A stretch of 64,000 nucleotides of DNA from Callorhinus ursinus (lineage: Eukaryota > Chordata > Mammalia > Carnivora > Otariidae): positions 31,645,820 to 31,709,819 of the forward strand of contig NW_020312817.1 of assembly GCF_003265705.1 (NCBI RefSeq), given 5' to 3'. This document shows, piece by piece, positions 21,370 through 32,194 of this stretch. Below the pieces are notes generated by a model that was given only the letters and a program-made list of their open reading frames with translations, did not search any database and had not been told where the DNA came from. A program made the translations under genes and the position numbers. Numbering within the stretch: position 1 is the first letter of the stretch; each line of letters starts with the position of its first letter.

Positions 21370-22500
21370 TTTTCTCAAAAATGTGTCAAGACTTCTGCTT
21401 CCAAGAAGATAGAATAGAGGTACTTTTCCATTCTTCCCACTAAGTATAACTAAAAACCCTACACATTATATATGAAGCAAACATAAGAAAGGTGAGGAGA
21501 AGAAGGCAGCCAGCTAGGGATGTTAAGATCCATGGAACAACATGGTGTTGGGTTCCATGGGTTTTCTTGGCTTCTTCATATATCCCAGACTTGGGTCCAA
21601 AGAAGCTGGCAGCCCAGAAACACCAACAGGTGCAGACAAACAAAACAAACACAACAGAAGACTCTTAAGCTAAAGGACTAGGAAAAGGGTGGCCTAGAAA
21701 GATAGAAAACTTTTAGACAATTTAGATAATTATTGTTCTACTCCAGCCAAACACCACAGAAAAAACTGTGGGCCCACCCTCACCCACACATGCAAAAGCT
21801 AAGTGAGAGTCGAGTCTTCCACTCTTGCCAGGTGTATCCAGGCTCCCAGAACTCCTGCTAGGGGGTTGTTAGAGAAGACTAGTACTTTAGGAAAGTGGTA
21901 CTTTCGTTCTTGCTGACCAATAGCAAACATTCCCTCTCCCCTTTGTGGGGAGACTGGCTTTCCACTCCTACCTGGCGGTAACATGACCCCTCCCTCTTCC
22001 CTACAGGGAGGTGTCAGAGTCAGGTGGACAGTCAGGACTTTAATTATCACCTAGGGGTAATGAGGCCACCCTTTCCATAGTGTCACTAAAGATGACCGGA
22101 GAGCTGGATCTCCCTCCCCTGCCCAGCAGCTATGAGGAGCCATCTTGTCAAGTGTCAATGTAGGCTAAGTGGGAACTCTGGACTTTTACCTACACTGGAA
22201 GTAACAAGGCAGTGCTCTCCCCAGCCTGCCTCTGCCAGAGTGATGACCAAAGAAAGCCAACTGAAATAAATCATTTAAAGGAAATCCAGGGTCTCAAAAT
22301 TAGAAAATGACCAGGTTTTAATAAAAAAATCCTTGTGGTGATAGAATGTTCTGGATCTTGGCTGTATTGATGTCAATATCCTGGTTGTAGGACTGCCTTA
22401 TAGTGTTCAAGATGTTACCTTTGGGAGAAACTAAGTCAGGGGTGCACTTATTATTTCCTACTACTGCATGTGAATCTCTAGTTGTCTCAAAATAAAATGT
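21370..22500 (+). mobile_element. Internally deleted ancient LINE-1 (5'UTR-like joined to 3' end)
   Basis: 21370-22300 contains 'CTGCTTCCAAGAAGATAGAA', 'CAAAGAAGCTGGCAGCCCAG' and repeated 'TCTCC(A/C)CTCC' phrases like the 5'UTR of mammalian L1M elements. From 22310, 'GTGATAGAATGTTCTGGATC', 'CAAGATGTTACCTTTGGGAG' and 'GTGAATCTCTAGTTGTCTCA' followed by AAAATAAAATG is a classic L1M 3' terminus. The roughly 5 kb coding interior is absent. The 3' end is firm and the 5'UTR call less so. Confidence 0.65.
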
Positions 22501-23133
22501 GTTTTTTCATGTGTCTTTTTTATAGGTGACCCTTGAGAGTTGAGAAAGTAGGTTCAAATCTTCAGGAATCCCCAAATACCAGAAAACGGACCTGCTCGTA
22601 CAGGCTTTCTCCCACATCAACCTTCCTGGAGAGTCACATGTCCCCTGGATATATCCTCTGTCTTCCCCACCACATTTTCAACTTGTGCTGGAGTTTTACC
22701 CCTCCCTTGATGTTCATTTCCACAGCGGGACCTTGTGTCCCAAGTCACTGTGCCCAAGAACAAATCAGGAGCCCTGGTGCTCCCTCAGGGGACAGCAGAT
22801 GCCAGGTCCTGGGCTGCTCAACTCCACACCTCAGTAAAACGCCCAACTCCTGCAAAGATGAGTGAGCACACGGTGCCAAATGTAGAGATGCCAAGGGCAC
22901 GCCATGTCCTTTTTTTTTTTTCTTTTTTGCATGAATAAAACGGATCATTGGTGTCTATTCAGATGTGCCAAAGAAATATATAATGCCTGGTAGAATTATT
23001 CAGAAGCAAAGCTAATGAAGGCCTTCCAGTTATGGCATGATTCTCTCAGTCTGAAGTCTGCCTGAATATTTCAGTGGAGAGCTACCAGCCACGATCTTCA
23101 TCTGACTCTATCTGACTTAGAAGTTAAACACTC

Positions 23134-23813
23134 TGGGAACGCAGGCTGGTGCAACCACTCTGGAAAACAGTATGGAAGTTCCTCAAAAAGTTGAAAAGAG
23201 AGCTACCCTACGACCCAGCAATTGCACTAGTGGGTATTTATTGCAAAGATACAAATGTAGTGATCCGAAGGGGTAAGTGCACCCCAGTGTTTATAGCAGC
23301 AATGTCCACAACAGCCAAACTATAGAAATAACCCAGATGTCCTTTGACAGATGAATGGATGAAGAAGATGTGGTAAACATATACAATGGAATATTATGCA
23401 GCCATCAAAAAGATGAAATCTTGCCATTTGCAACGATGTGGATGGGACTAGAGGGTATTATGCTAAGCGAAATAAGTCAATCAGAGAAAGACAATTATCA
23501 TATGATCTCACTGATATGCGGAATTTAAGAAACAAGGCAGAGGATCATAGGGGAGGAGAGGAAAAAATGAAACAAGATGAAACTAGAGAGGGAGACAAAC
23601 CATAAGAGACTCTTAATTTTAGGAAACAAACTGCGGGTTGCTGGAGGGAAGGGGGGAGGGGGTGGCTGGGTGATGGACACTGGGGAGGCTATGTGCTGCA
23701 GGGAGCGCTGGGTGCTGTTTAAGACTGTTGAAACAGAGACCTGTGCCCCCGAAACAAATAACACATTATATGTTAATTAAAAAAATTAAAAAGTGCAAGC
23801 ATAAAAAAAAAAA
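23134..23813 (+). mobile_element. Young carnivore LINE-1, 5'-truncated
   Basis: About 680 bp of the ORF2 C-terminus and 3'UTR: 'AACAGTATGGAAGTTCCTCA', 'CTACCCTACGACCCAGCAAT', 'CAATGGAATATTATGCAGCC', 'ACCATAAGAGACTCTTAATT' and 'GGGTGATGGACACTGGGGAG', ending in TTAATTAAAAAAATTAAAAAG and a poly-A (quoted in pieces). The 15-bp AGAAGTTAAACACTC is duplicated without mismatch at 23119-23133 and 23814-23828. The perfect duplication and low divergence mark a fairly recent insertion by target-primed reverse transcription. It is far too short to be active. Confidence 0.96.
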
Positions 23814-23852
23814 AGAAGTTAAACACTCATCACACCTCTCTAAAAGCTCCTA

Positions 23853-24071
23853 TGGGGGCAATCTAGGTGGCTCAGTTGTTAAGCGTCTGCCTTCGACTCA
23901 GGTTGTGGTCCCAGGGTCCTGGGATCGAGCCCCACATTGGGCTCCCTGCTCCGCGGGAAGCCTGCTTCTCCTTCTCCCACTCCCCCTGCTTGTGTTCCCT
24001 CTCTTGCTGTGTCTCTCTCTGTCAAATAAATAAATAAAATCTTTAAAAAATAATTAATTAATTAATTAATT
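23853..24071 (+). mobile_element. SINEC with (TTAA)n tail
   Basis: The element contains GGTGGCTCAG, GGGATCGAGCCCC and AAATAAATAAAATCTTT, then an expanded AATTAATTAATT tail. AAAGCTCCTA is duplicated at 23843-23852 and 24072-24081. It lies 40 bp from the young L1. Confidence 0.97.
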
Positions 24072-24084
24072 AAAGCTCCTACGG

Positions 24085-24320
24085 TGTTGTCTTAGCTCAA
24101 GCGGCTAAAACAAAAACACCAGACACAGGCTGGCTGATAGACCACAGAAATGTATTTCTCCCAGTTCTAGAGACCAAGGTGCCAGTGTGCTTGGGTTCTG
24201 GCAAGGGCCCACTTGCTAGGTTATCCAGACAGCTGCCCTCTCCCTGTAACTTCAAGTGGTGGAAGGCACAGCACTCTCTCGGGTCTCTTTTATAAGGACA
24301 CTCATCCTGTGTCACTTACT
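24085..24320 (-). mobile_element. MLT1-like ERVL-MaLR LTR fragment
   Basis: On the plus strand 'GGCTAAAACAAAAACACCAG', 'GACCACAGAAATGTATTTCT', 'GGTGGAAGGCACAGCACTCT' and 'GGGTCTCTTTTATAAGGACA' are the reverse complement of the MLT1A-group LTR. It is a non-coding partial LTR. Confidence 0.85.
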
Positions 24321-25599
24321 CAGTGATTATTTCTATAAAAGAAAAACCAGGAGCAGTGCCTTGCCATTGTCCGAATGGCACCGTAGCATCTGGAGGGCTG
24401 ACACTCTGGAGGCAGTCGGGAAAGAAAAAGAATGAATCTTCCTATGCAGTCAAACCGACGAGGTGGGGGTCCTTGGCAAGAGCAGGATCAAAGAGACCGC
24501 TTAGCTGGCACCTGGTGCAACAATCCAAGGGGCCCAGGGGCTGTCAGTGGCTGAAGGCCCTCTGAGCACCTCCCCTGATGAAGTCACAGCTGGACGCCAG
24601 AGCTGTTTTTTTAACCCTAACAAGATCTGTCATTAAACGTTACTGGAGCCTGACTTTGCCTCTTTCCCTCCAGGCCCTGCTAGTGGGGGGTCAAAGGTCA
24701 CATCATCCTTCAACACAGGCTCCTGGGCCCAAGCTTTTGTTCACCAGGCCTCACAGGGATGATGGGCAAGCACCCTCCTGGCCCTTGGAGGCCATACAAG
24801 AAACCAGCGAACCATGGTCCTTAACGAACTGGGCCCCTCCAAGCCAGCCAGCAACAACCACTTAGGATATTTACAGCCTTCTGTCTGCACAGATTAAACA
24901 CAGGGAACAAAAAATGGAACTCCTTTGTCTGGTAAACTTATGTCATTCCTCGTTAAGACAAATTGAGGACAAACCTCGATTTTGTTAGGAAACAACGTTT
25001 GCTTCTAAAGACAGTCTTGGATGAAGATAGGAGCATTTCCGGGGACGAGGACATCTTGTACAATATTATTAATAAGTGACTGTGTTCTGATAATTTAATA
25101 AACACTTCAGCTGTATTGTTTTCTAGCAACAGAATATACTTTGGCCAAGGGCACTATTTCTCACTTGCTCACTGGCAATTAGTGCTGTAAACAGATACCT
25201 TGTGGACGCATTCCTCAGCAAAGAATCAACACCAAAGTGACAAGATCTTGGCAGCTTGAGTTATCACTTTTTGTTTGAAATGTGGGCATTTTTCTAAAAA
25301 TCCCTCCGGGCTTTGGGTGCTGAGGTTGAGGGAAGTGTTCTGTTCACTCTCTGCAATCTGAGAACCAATAAATTTTGGCAGAGAAACTCTTTTCTTTTTC
25401 CAGAGAAAGCATATGCATGAACCCAGTATGTCCATTTAAACCCAGAGGTGCTTTAATTTAAACCAAGTAGGAGACCAGAGCTCACCTGACCCGCAACCCT
25501 ACTTCCCATGCCCACCCCAACCCCACTGCTCCCACCCATGGGCGTCCTCTGAAGAGGCTCTGTAGAACACAGCTTAACAACCACACATCTGTCGACTGT
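24321..25599. other. Unique sequence; right part AT-rich
   Basis: No gene or repeat is recognised. The stretch 24.88-25.44 kb is AT-rich, complex and free of simple repeats, the look of sequence that can be conserved non-coding, but I have no alignment to show it. Confidence 0.4.
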
Positions 25600-25790
25600 G
25601 TCTGGAACTAGTTGTCAGAAGACCTGGATGCCTCACCGATCTTCAAAGCTTCATGAGCTAGGGAAATCTCCATGGTCTCACTGTGGCTGGCTTTCTCATC
25701 TAGTAAATGTGACTTCCTTATTCCACCTGCCTAGTGGGGCTGTAATCAGTAGTGAATAGCAAGGACAAGGTGCTGATAAGCCCATGGCAC
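25600..25790 (+). mobile_element. MIR fragment
   Basis: 'AACTAGTTGTCAGAAGACCT', 'GAGCTAGGGAAATCTCCATG' and 'CTTTCTCATCTAGTAAATGT' align with the MIR core order at high divergence. Confidence 0.6.
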
Positions 25791-25854
25791 CCCACGCCTG
25801 AGGTGTGGGGGTTACTGCTCATATGGTTGTTGCATAAAATAACTTGAGACATGA

Positions 25855-26119
25855 TTCACATATCATATAACTTGCCCACTGAAAGTGTACAACTCAATAG
25901 CTTCAGTATAATCTATAACCATCACCATAGTCACTATCAGAACATTTTCCTCACTCCAGAAAGAAACCCTGTACTCACTGTCAATCCCCATTTCTTCCCA
26001 TCCCACACACTGCCTTAAGCAACCACCAATCTACTTTCTGTCTATGTAGATTTGCCTATTATGGACATTTCATATAAATGGAATCAGACAATATATGATC
26101 CAATGAGACTAGTTTTTAT
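25855..26119 (-). mobile_element. Ancient LINE-1 3' part, reverse orientation
   Basis: 'CTGAAAGTGTACAACTCAAT', 'AACCATCACCATAGTCACTA' and 'ATTATGGACATTTCATATAA' are the antisense of an L1M 3'UTR. The copy continues at 26344 after a SINE. Confidence 0.88.
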
Positions 26120-26134
26120 CACTTAGTGTGTTTT

Positions 26135-26328
26135 CTTTTTTTCTTTTTTTAAAGATTTATTTATTCATGAGAGACAGAGGGGGAGAGAGAGAGAGAGAGA
26201 GAGAGAGAAGCAGAGGGAGAAGCAGGCTCCCAAGGAGCAGGGAGCCCGATGTGGGACTCGATCCCAGGATACTGGGATCATGACCTGAGCTGAAGGCAGA
26301 CGCTTAATGACTGAGCCACCCAGGCGCC
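26135..26328 (-). mobile_element. SINEC inserted in an ancient L1
   Basis: It is bounded by CACTTAGTGTGTTTT (26120-26134) and CACTTAGCGCGTTTT (26329-26343), a 15-bp target duplication with two differences. The GA tract is long (about 26 bp) and the head complement CCACCCAGGCGCC is intact. Confidence 0.97.
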
Positions 26329-26343
26329 CACTTAGCGCGTTTT

Positions 26344-26835
26344 CAAGGTTCATCACTACTTCATGTCTTTTTATTGCAGAATAATCCATCGTGTGGATGT
26401 ACGCAGTTTGTTTCACTGAAGGACACTGGAATTGTTTCCATGTTTGAGCTATTATGAATAACGCTGCTATGAATATTAAAAACACGAACAAGGTTTTGTT
26501 TTTTTGTGGACATGTATTTTCATTTCTCTTGGCTATGGACTTAGGAGTAGACCTATAGGGTCCCATGGTAACTCCATGTTTAACCTTCTGAGGAGCTGCC
26601 AGACTGTCTTCCAAAAAAGCTGCACTATTCCCCACTCCCACAGCAGTATATGACGAGTCCAGTCTCTCCACATCCTTACTGACCTGTTAGCATTTGTCTT
26701 TCTGACTATAGCCATCCTAGAAAGATCAGATAAAGTGGTACCTCATTGTGATTTTGATTTGCACTTCTTTGATGGCTAGGGATGTTGGGTATCTTTTCAT
26801 GCGCTCACAATGGGTCTCTACATTTACTCTTTCCT
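26344..26835 (-). mobile_element. Ancient LINE-1 ORF2 C-terminal remnant
   Basis: The minus-strand translation retains ORF2 signatures in one frame: FIAALFIIAQTWKQFQCPSV and MDYSAIKRHEVV. Plus-strand antisense phrases include 'AATAACGCTGCTATGAATAT' and 'TTTGCACTTCTTTGATGGCT'. It is the upstream part of the L1 at 25855, and the frame runs on into the SINE, so the open frame here is an artefact. Confidence 0.9.
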
Positions 26836-27569
26836 TTGTCCAAAATACTATCCTATACACTGCCCAGGATGATGGCAGGCAATCTAATGGTGGAAGATGT
26901 CCAGACACACAGAACTCTGCAGGCATCCATCGTTTTCTGTGTCTGCCAGGTGTACTTCATTGAAGATTTGAAATAGTTTTACTTAAATTATGACAACAAT
27001 CTATCTCTCCCAGCATCCCCCCACCCCGTATTTGCCTCACTCCATTACTATGTCTTAAATTGGGCCAAACTGTTGCAACAAAGCTTTTTCTACAAAATTC
27101 TCCGAAAAACAGATGAGCTCCAAAATCTAGCCAATAACTCAGTTTTTCAGTAAATCCTAGCATACCAGATCATCTGAATTTCCCCAGGCTGCCACTCTGC
27201 CCAGCCCTGGAGGGTGTGATTCATGTTGTCATCTGTGTGCCTAGGGTCCCGTGGATCTGTTCTGTACTCACCCTGTGAGGCAGCTCTCCTTTCCCCCACC
27301 CACCCCCAGCCCTGAAACACACACAGGAAGTGTGTTTAATGGGAAGTGTCCTTGAGAGTTGTTGTTTAGCCAATCATGGGAGTGATTTTGCACTGACCTA
27401 AAGGGCATCTGCAAGGTGGCCAAGTCAGGTGAAGAACAGAGTGACAGTGGCCATCTGGATCTGTTCTGACCATCTAAATATTGACTTCACAGACTTGCCT
27501 AGAGCAATGGTCACCCCCAACATCCACAGAAAGCTCTTCCTCAGTCACAGCTGGTTACTAAAGGCAGCT
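26836..27569. other. Unique sequence
   Basis: No gene or recognisable repeat is seen. Confidence 0.45.
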
Positions 27570-27770
27570 CTGAACAGCAGTTAGGAGTAAGAGCTCATTC
27601 TGGTACCCAAGGAGTCTTCATCCAAACATCTCCCATGGTGCACCAGCTCTGTGCTGTTACAAAGACTCCTTCATCACTCTGAATCTCTTTCCTCACTTGT
27701 AAAACTATCAATATCTTCCTAGAACACCGTTTAATCCACATTTTGCAGAGTGCTTAGGAAATGGGAATAC
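27570..27770 (+). mobile_element. MIR fragment
   Basis: 'AACAGCAGTTAGGAGTAAGA', 'GAATCTCTTTCCTCACTTGT' and 'TTTGCAGAGTGCTTAGGAAA' match the MIR order with old divergence. Confidence 0.65.
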
Positions 27771-27779
27771 TAGAAGGAG

Positions 27780-28503
27780 AACAAAGAAAGGAACAGAAGA
27801 TCTATTTGAAGTAATAATGACTGAGAAATTCTCAAAAGTAGTGACAGACACCAAACCACAGAGCTAGAAAGCCCAAAGAACACCAACCAGGATAAATACA
27901 CAAAAGTCCATACCCACACATATCACACAAACTACAGTAAATCAAAGAAAATTTCAAAAGAATAAAGAAAAGAACACTTGACCTGTAGAGGAACAAAGAT
28001 AAGAATTACATTGGACTTCTCTTCAGAAACCATGTGAGCAAGAAGACAATGGAGTGAAATATTTAGTGTTGAAGGAAAAACCACCAGCCTAGAATTCTGT
28101 ATCCAGTGAAATTGTCACTGGATCTACAAAGAACTCTCAAAACTCAGAAATAAGAAAAGAACAACCCAGTTAAAAAAAAATAGGCAAAAGATCTGAACAG
28201 ACACCTCATTAATTAGGATACACAAACCTTAAATAAGCATATGAACAGACAACATTATATGTCACTAGGGAATTGCAAATTAAAACAACAGTGAGATACC
28301 ACCGCACGCCTATTAGAATGATTGAAATATAGGGGGAAAAATGTGACAGTACCAAATATTCCACACGAATGCAAGATGTTAATGATAGGGAAACTAGGTT
28401 GGTGGGGAGCGATCATATACACAAGACCTCTCTGTACTATTTGCTCAATTTTTCTGTAAATCTAAAACTCTTCTAAAAAATAAAGCTATTATTTTTAAAA
28501 AAA
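27780..28503 (+). mobile_element. Ancient, internally deleted LINE-1
   Basis: 'GCAAGAAGACAATGGAGTGA', 'CCACCAGCCTAGAATTCTGT', 'GGAATTGCAAATTAAAACAA' and the terminal 'GTAAATCTAAAACTCTTCTA' followed by AAAAAATAAAG are L1M signatures. They lie much closer together than in a complete element, so internal sequence has been lost. Confidence 0.85.
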
Positions 28504-28520
28504 AACAATACAAGGTAAAT

Positions 28521-28714
28521 TTTTTTTTTAAGATTTTATTTATTTATTTGACAGAGAGACACAGAGAGAGCAGGAACACGAGCAGGGGGAGTGGGAGAGG
28601 GAGAAGCAGGCTTCCCGCCGAGCAGGGAGCCCAATGTGGGACTCGATCCCAGGACCCTGGGATCATGACCTGAGCCGAAGGCAGACGCTTAACGACTGAG
28701 CCACCCAGGCGCCC
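28521..28714 (-). mobile_element. SINEC, reverse orientation, well preserved
   Basis: It lies between perfect 14-bp duplications AATACAAGGTAAAT (28507-28520 and 28715-28728). The antisense B box GGGACTCGATCCC and head complement CCACCCAGGCGCC are intact. The duplication and body show little decay, so this is among the younger SINEs of the window. Confidence 0.98.
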
Positions 28715-28799
28715 AATACAAGGTAAATTGAGGCCACACGGAACATCCACAGAGTAAAAGAATAGTAAAGATCAAATAGGTTTAAAGCCAGAAGAGACC

Positions 28800-29120
28800 T
28801 CAGAATTGGTCATTTGTTCTTCCAATATTTATTGGCCACTTACAGAGGGTCACTCTCTGTGTGAGGCACTACAAGGACAATGAAAACAAGACAGCCCCGC
28901 CACAATACAATCTAAGTGAAAAACGCCAAATGATCCCATTTTTGATAAGTACTTCTGTATGGGGTAGGGGGTAGAGAACTCTGAGAGGATGGTCACTAAA
29001 TTATTAACAGTAGTTATTCAGGGCTGGGCTTTTGTTCCCTTTTACTGGTTTATATTATTTCACGGTATTTCATGACAAGCATGCTTTGCTGTTGTAATAA
29101 GAAGATTAAATAAGAAAAGT
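28800..29120 (+). mobile_element. L2 fragment followed by L1-like 3' sequence
   Basis: 'CCAATATTTATTGGCCACTT' and 'GTGTGAGGCACTACAAGGAC' look like the L2 end. From 28.91 kb 'AAATGATCCCATTTTTGATA' and 'AACAGTAGTTATTCAGGGCT' look like an L1 3'UTR. Boundaries are approximate. Confidence 0.5.
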
Positions 29121-29640
29121 CATTTTCCTTGTATTCTAAAGATGCCACCTCAGAGAGTGCTCCCAGGTGAGGGTGAATTTGGAGCCAGGATTGTGAAAGC
29201 ATATGAAACGGCGCAGGGTGGCTGGGACAAGGTCCTTTCTCACAGAAGTGCAGAGTAAGAGAAACAGTGCCCCGCACAGAAATGTTTTTGGTCGCCCAGA
29301 GGACAGATCCCAGTGGTTTCCAAGGTAGATTTCACTAACTGGCAGCAATACTTAACCACCACTAATCACAGCCAAATTTGTGATCCTGATAGTTTTTGAC
29401 ACTTGTTAATTTCCACTAAGTTGTCTCCACCACAGTGTTTTCCAAAGGGTATTTTATAGAAAACTAGTCCCCAAGATATTAGTAGGTGGGTTTCTGGGAT
29501 TAAATGCTTTTGATAAATACTGGATTGAATAATGAATAGCGCAGTTATTTATAGCAGAACATATCAAAGCCTTTATTATTCTATGGTACAATATATGTCT
29601 CCAAAACAAAGTATACAATGTTTCCCAAATTTGTTTGAGA
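29121..29640. other. Unique sequence
   Basis: No gene or familiar repeat is recognised. Confidence 0.45.
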
Positions 29641-29739
29641 AAAAAATCCACCACCACCCACCCACCCACCCCTCACTGTATTCATTTGTTTTGTGGAGGC
29701 AAGAGCATTTCATGGACTTGGTATCATCATTTGGTACCC

Positions 29740-29880
29740 ATTTTGAGAACTGTTACTCTGTCATATGTCACATCAATGGTTCATGGGCTATGATTTATCT
29801 CGTCGGTATCCCCTCATATCACCAGCAGCTAGCACATAGAAGGCTCTGCGTAAGAATGTGTTAAATAAATGAATAAATGA
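29740..29880 (+). mobile_element. L2 3'-end fragment with AAATGAATG tail
   Basis: 'ACCAGCAGCTAGCACATAGA', then 'GTTAAATAAATGAATAAATG', matches the L2 terminus (CCTAGCACATAGTAGG ... AATAAATGAATGAATG). Confidence 0.65.
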
Positions 29881-29903
29881 ATTTCATTAAGAAAAACTGA
29901 CTT

Positions 29904-30033
29904 GGGGTGCCTGGCTGGCTCAGTTGGCAGAGCATGCGACTCCTGATCTCAGGGTCAATAGTTCAAGTCCTGCATTGGGCACAGAACTTAACTTTAAAAA
30001 ATAAAGATTAAAATTAAAAAAAGAAAAGGAAAA
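29904..30033 (+). mobile_element. Short SINEC variant lacking the CT microsatellite
   Basis: The head GGGGTGCCTGGCTGGCTCAG is followed by 'GCATGCGACTCCTGATCTCA', 'TAGTTCAAGTCCTGCATTGG' and directly by an A-rich tail. There is no CT tract or AAATAAATAAAATCTT. This corresponds to the short, older tRNA-Lys-like SINEC lineage. GAAAAACTGACTT (29891-29903) and GAAAAACCAACTT (30034-30046) are its 13-bp target duplication. Confidence 0.93.
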
Positions 30034-30046
30034 GAAAAACCAACTT

Positions 30047-31398
30047 AGCACAAAGTTCTACACTTCCTGTATTTCTTTTGGGTTGTACTTTCACTTCCCT
30101 ACAAAGAAAAGAAATCACCCAGGATCACAATGAACCACCCAATCTGGACAGTCCATGTAGGCATGGAAGAAATCAAAATCTGATCTCCTCACCAGGACTC
30201 TCTCTCTCCCAAGGGTTCTGCCACTTGTGAATGAAATTCTCTCCCCAGCTGAGAGTTAGGGACAAACCAAGGCAGATGGGTCTGTGGTTTATCGTACCAC
30301 CCACTTTCAACAAATTCAAATTGCTTCCCAAGAGTCACTTGGGAAAAGCATCCAAAGAAAACAGCCACTTGGATTATATAAGGTGACTGCACGACTGTCA
30401 AAGCAATAAAGCCTTGCCTTTTCCTTTTCCTCTTCTCCAACAAGAGGTTAGTGGGGACATGCTTTCCCCCATGTAGCCTGGTAACAGCTGTGCTGGAAGA
30501 TGGCTTGCACCTGGATTAGAACCAACTAGAGTCAAGAAGAAGTCTCTCACAGTCTTATAAAAAGGGGTGCCCCTGGGGCTGACAAAGTGCATGTTCCCTC
30601 AATACTGCCTCCAAACAGCCCCTGTAGTACTTGATATTCCTATCTTCTTCAGGCTTCTGTCATTGAACGACCAAGGAGTTTTAGCCTCATTTTTTTTTAG
30701 AGTTCAAATGAAGGAGCTCGTTAGCCCCTCAAAATACAACAAAGGAAAACTCTGTTTGGCCAAAAGTTCAAGCCTAAATTTGAAATCTAAATACTTGAAC
30801 TTATCACTGATGTCCACATGCTACAAAATTATAATTTTCTTTAAAAAACCCTGCTGATTATACTGTATTTAAGCAGAATGCCTTTTACGTCTAGAGCCAT
30901 TTTAAACTCTCAAAACTTTACATATGCAAGGAAAGCAAACTGAAAGCGAAAGTCACTAAGTTTACTCTTATTTCTAAGATTAATTTCAACCTCCCTAGTT
31001 TTCAGCACTCCTGCCATTGTCCAGACAACTAGATGCCGCTACAATGAGGGATTCTGTAAGTCACCCAGGAAACCTGGACTAAATTACTGCAGAGGAATAT
31101 GTACCATTGCTAAGTTTGTGGTTTGCTTCACTGTGTTTAAAGCAAAGGTTATTAGACACTAATGCTGCACAGATTTTCTAAATATTCTGTATTGCCAGTG
31201 ACAGAGCCAGATGGGAACCACATCAGGAGAGACATGCGTGACAGCGTTTTCCTAAATGCTTGTGATGATTTATAATTTGCAAAGGGGAAAATTGCAGCTG
31301 TGTGGTGCCAGGATCATTTCTTCCAAATACCACTCTCATCAGGGTATTTTCTCCTCAGGGACAGTCAGGGCTCCCTTTTGTGTGAAATCTAAAAGACT
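30047..31398. other. Unique sequence, about 1.35 kb
   Basis: No gene or interspersed repeat is recognised. Open frames of 64-96 codons at 30.2-30.9 kb lack motifs. The 30.85-31.35 kb part is complex AT-rich sequence. Confidence 0.45.
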
Positions 31399-31457
31399 GG
31401 TATTAAACTGATAAGAACAGATACTACACTTGATCTTAGCCAAAAGACCTCAGTCAT
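31399..31457 (-). pseudogene. RNU2: U2 snRNA pseudogene, 5' fragment
   Basis: The reverse complement contains CTTTTGGCTAAGATCAAGTG and TAGTATCTGTTCTTATCAGT followed by TTAATA. This is the 5' part of U2 snRNA, including the branch-site recognition sequence GTAGTA. It covers roughly U2 nucleotides 1-60. The first ten or so are diverged, and the Sm site and stem-loops III-IV are missing. No U2 promoter element is visible. It is a dead, 3'-truncated retrocopy, not a working snRNA gene. Confidence 0.9.
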
Positions 31458-31469
31458 CGGCCTGCCCTA

Positions 31470-31900
31470 CCTTGAGGCTATCCAAAGGGAATTCTGTGCC
31501 CCAGGACAAACTCTTTACTCTCCTCCTATGTATTTGCTTAGGTGGCTACCTCTGTCTGGAACCCGTGGCTCTAACATCCTTCCGAACCCGGCTCAAACCT
31601 CATCATGTTCAAGGAGCTTCCCCTCTCCAGCCCCTCCCCAGGCTCATCATTCTCTTGTATTTGTCATTCCCTATAGTCTTCTATACTGGTCATCCTGACA
31701 ATTGGTGGCGGCCACTGGAAAGCTTAGCATCACATCTGTGACCCCCTTAAAGCAAGTGTGTGGAATAGACTCCCTGGTGTGTATTTCCTGCCCTTCCTCC
31801 TTCCTGCCTTCAGTGTATGCTATATGTCCCCACCCTTGATTTTCCTTTGTCTTTTCATCCTTTCTAATGTGTTACCTTGTTCTAACTTATCTATTTTTAC
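31470..31900 (+). mobile_element. L2-type LINE remnant
   Basis: 'CTACCTCTGTCTGGAACCCG', 'CCGAACCCGGCTCAAACCTC' and 'AGGAGCTTCCCCTCTCCAG' resemble the L2 3' region (GCCTGGAATGC ... CAGCTCAAATGTCACC ... GGCCTTCCCTGA). The right boundary is uncertain. Confidence 0.5.
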
Positions 31901-32194
31901 ATGATATCTTCCATCCTCTCTGGACCAAAATGGAGTATCATGTGACTCTGTGGACTATATTAGCATGTGCTGTTCTCTCAGCATGTCCTCCATGAGTGGC
32001 TGAGCTCCCACCACTTTATATACTTTGCTGAGGAAAAAAATTATCTCAGAAGCAAGTTATCTTCTTGTTCTAATTGTTTTCTTGTATCTAGTTATCTTAG
32101 ATGTTCTAACTTTTGGAAACTAACATTTTTTTTGTTTCTCCTTTGATTAAAAGATTAAATGTGCAAGACCTTTTATATATATTATCTATTAACC

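Noticed and set aside
26165..26671. 168-codon minus-strand frame as a gene
   Set aside because: Its N-terminal part is L1 ORF2 relic (FIIAQTWKQF, MDYSAIKRHEVV) and its end is antisense SINE; the frame is a fusion of two transposons.
31399..31457. Functional U2 snRNA gene
   Set aside because: Only the 5' ~60 nucleotides exist; the Sm site and 3' stem-loops are absent.
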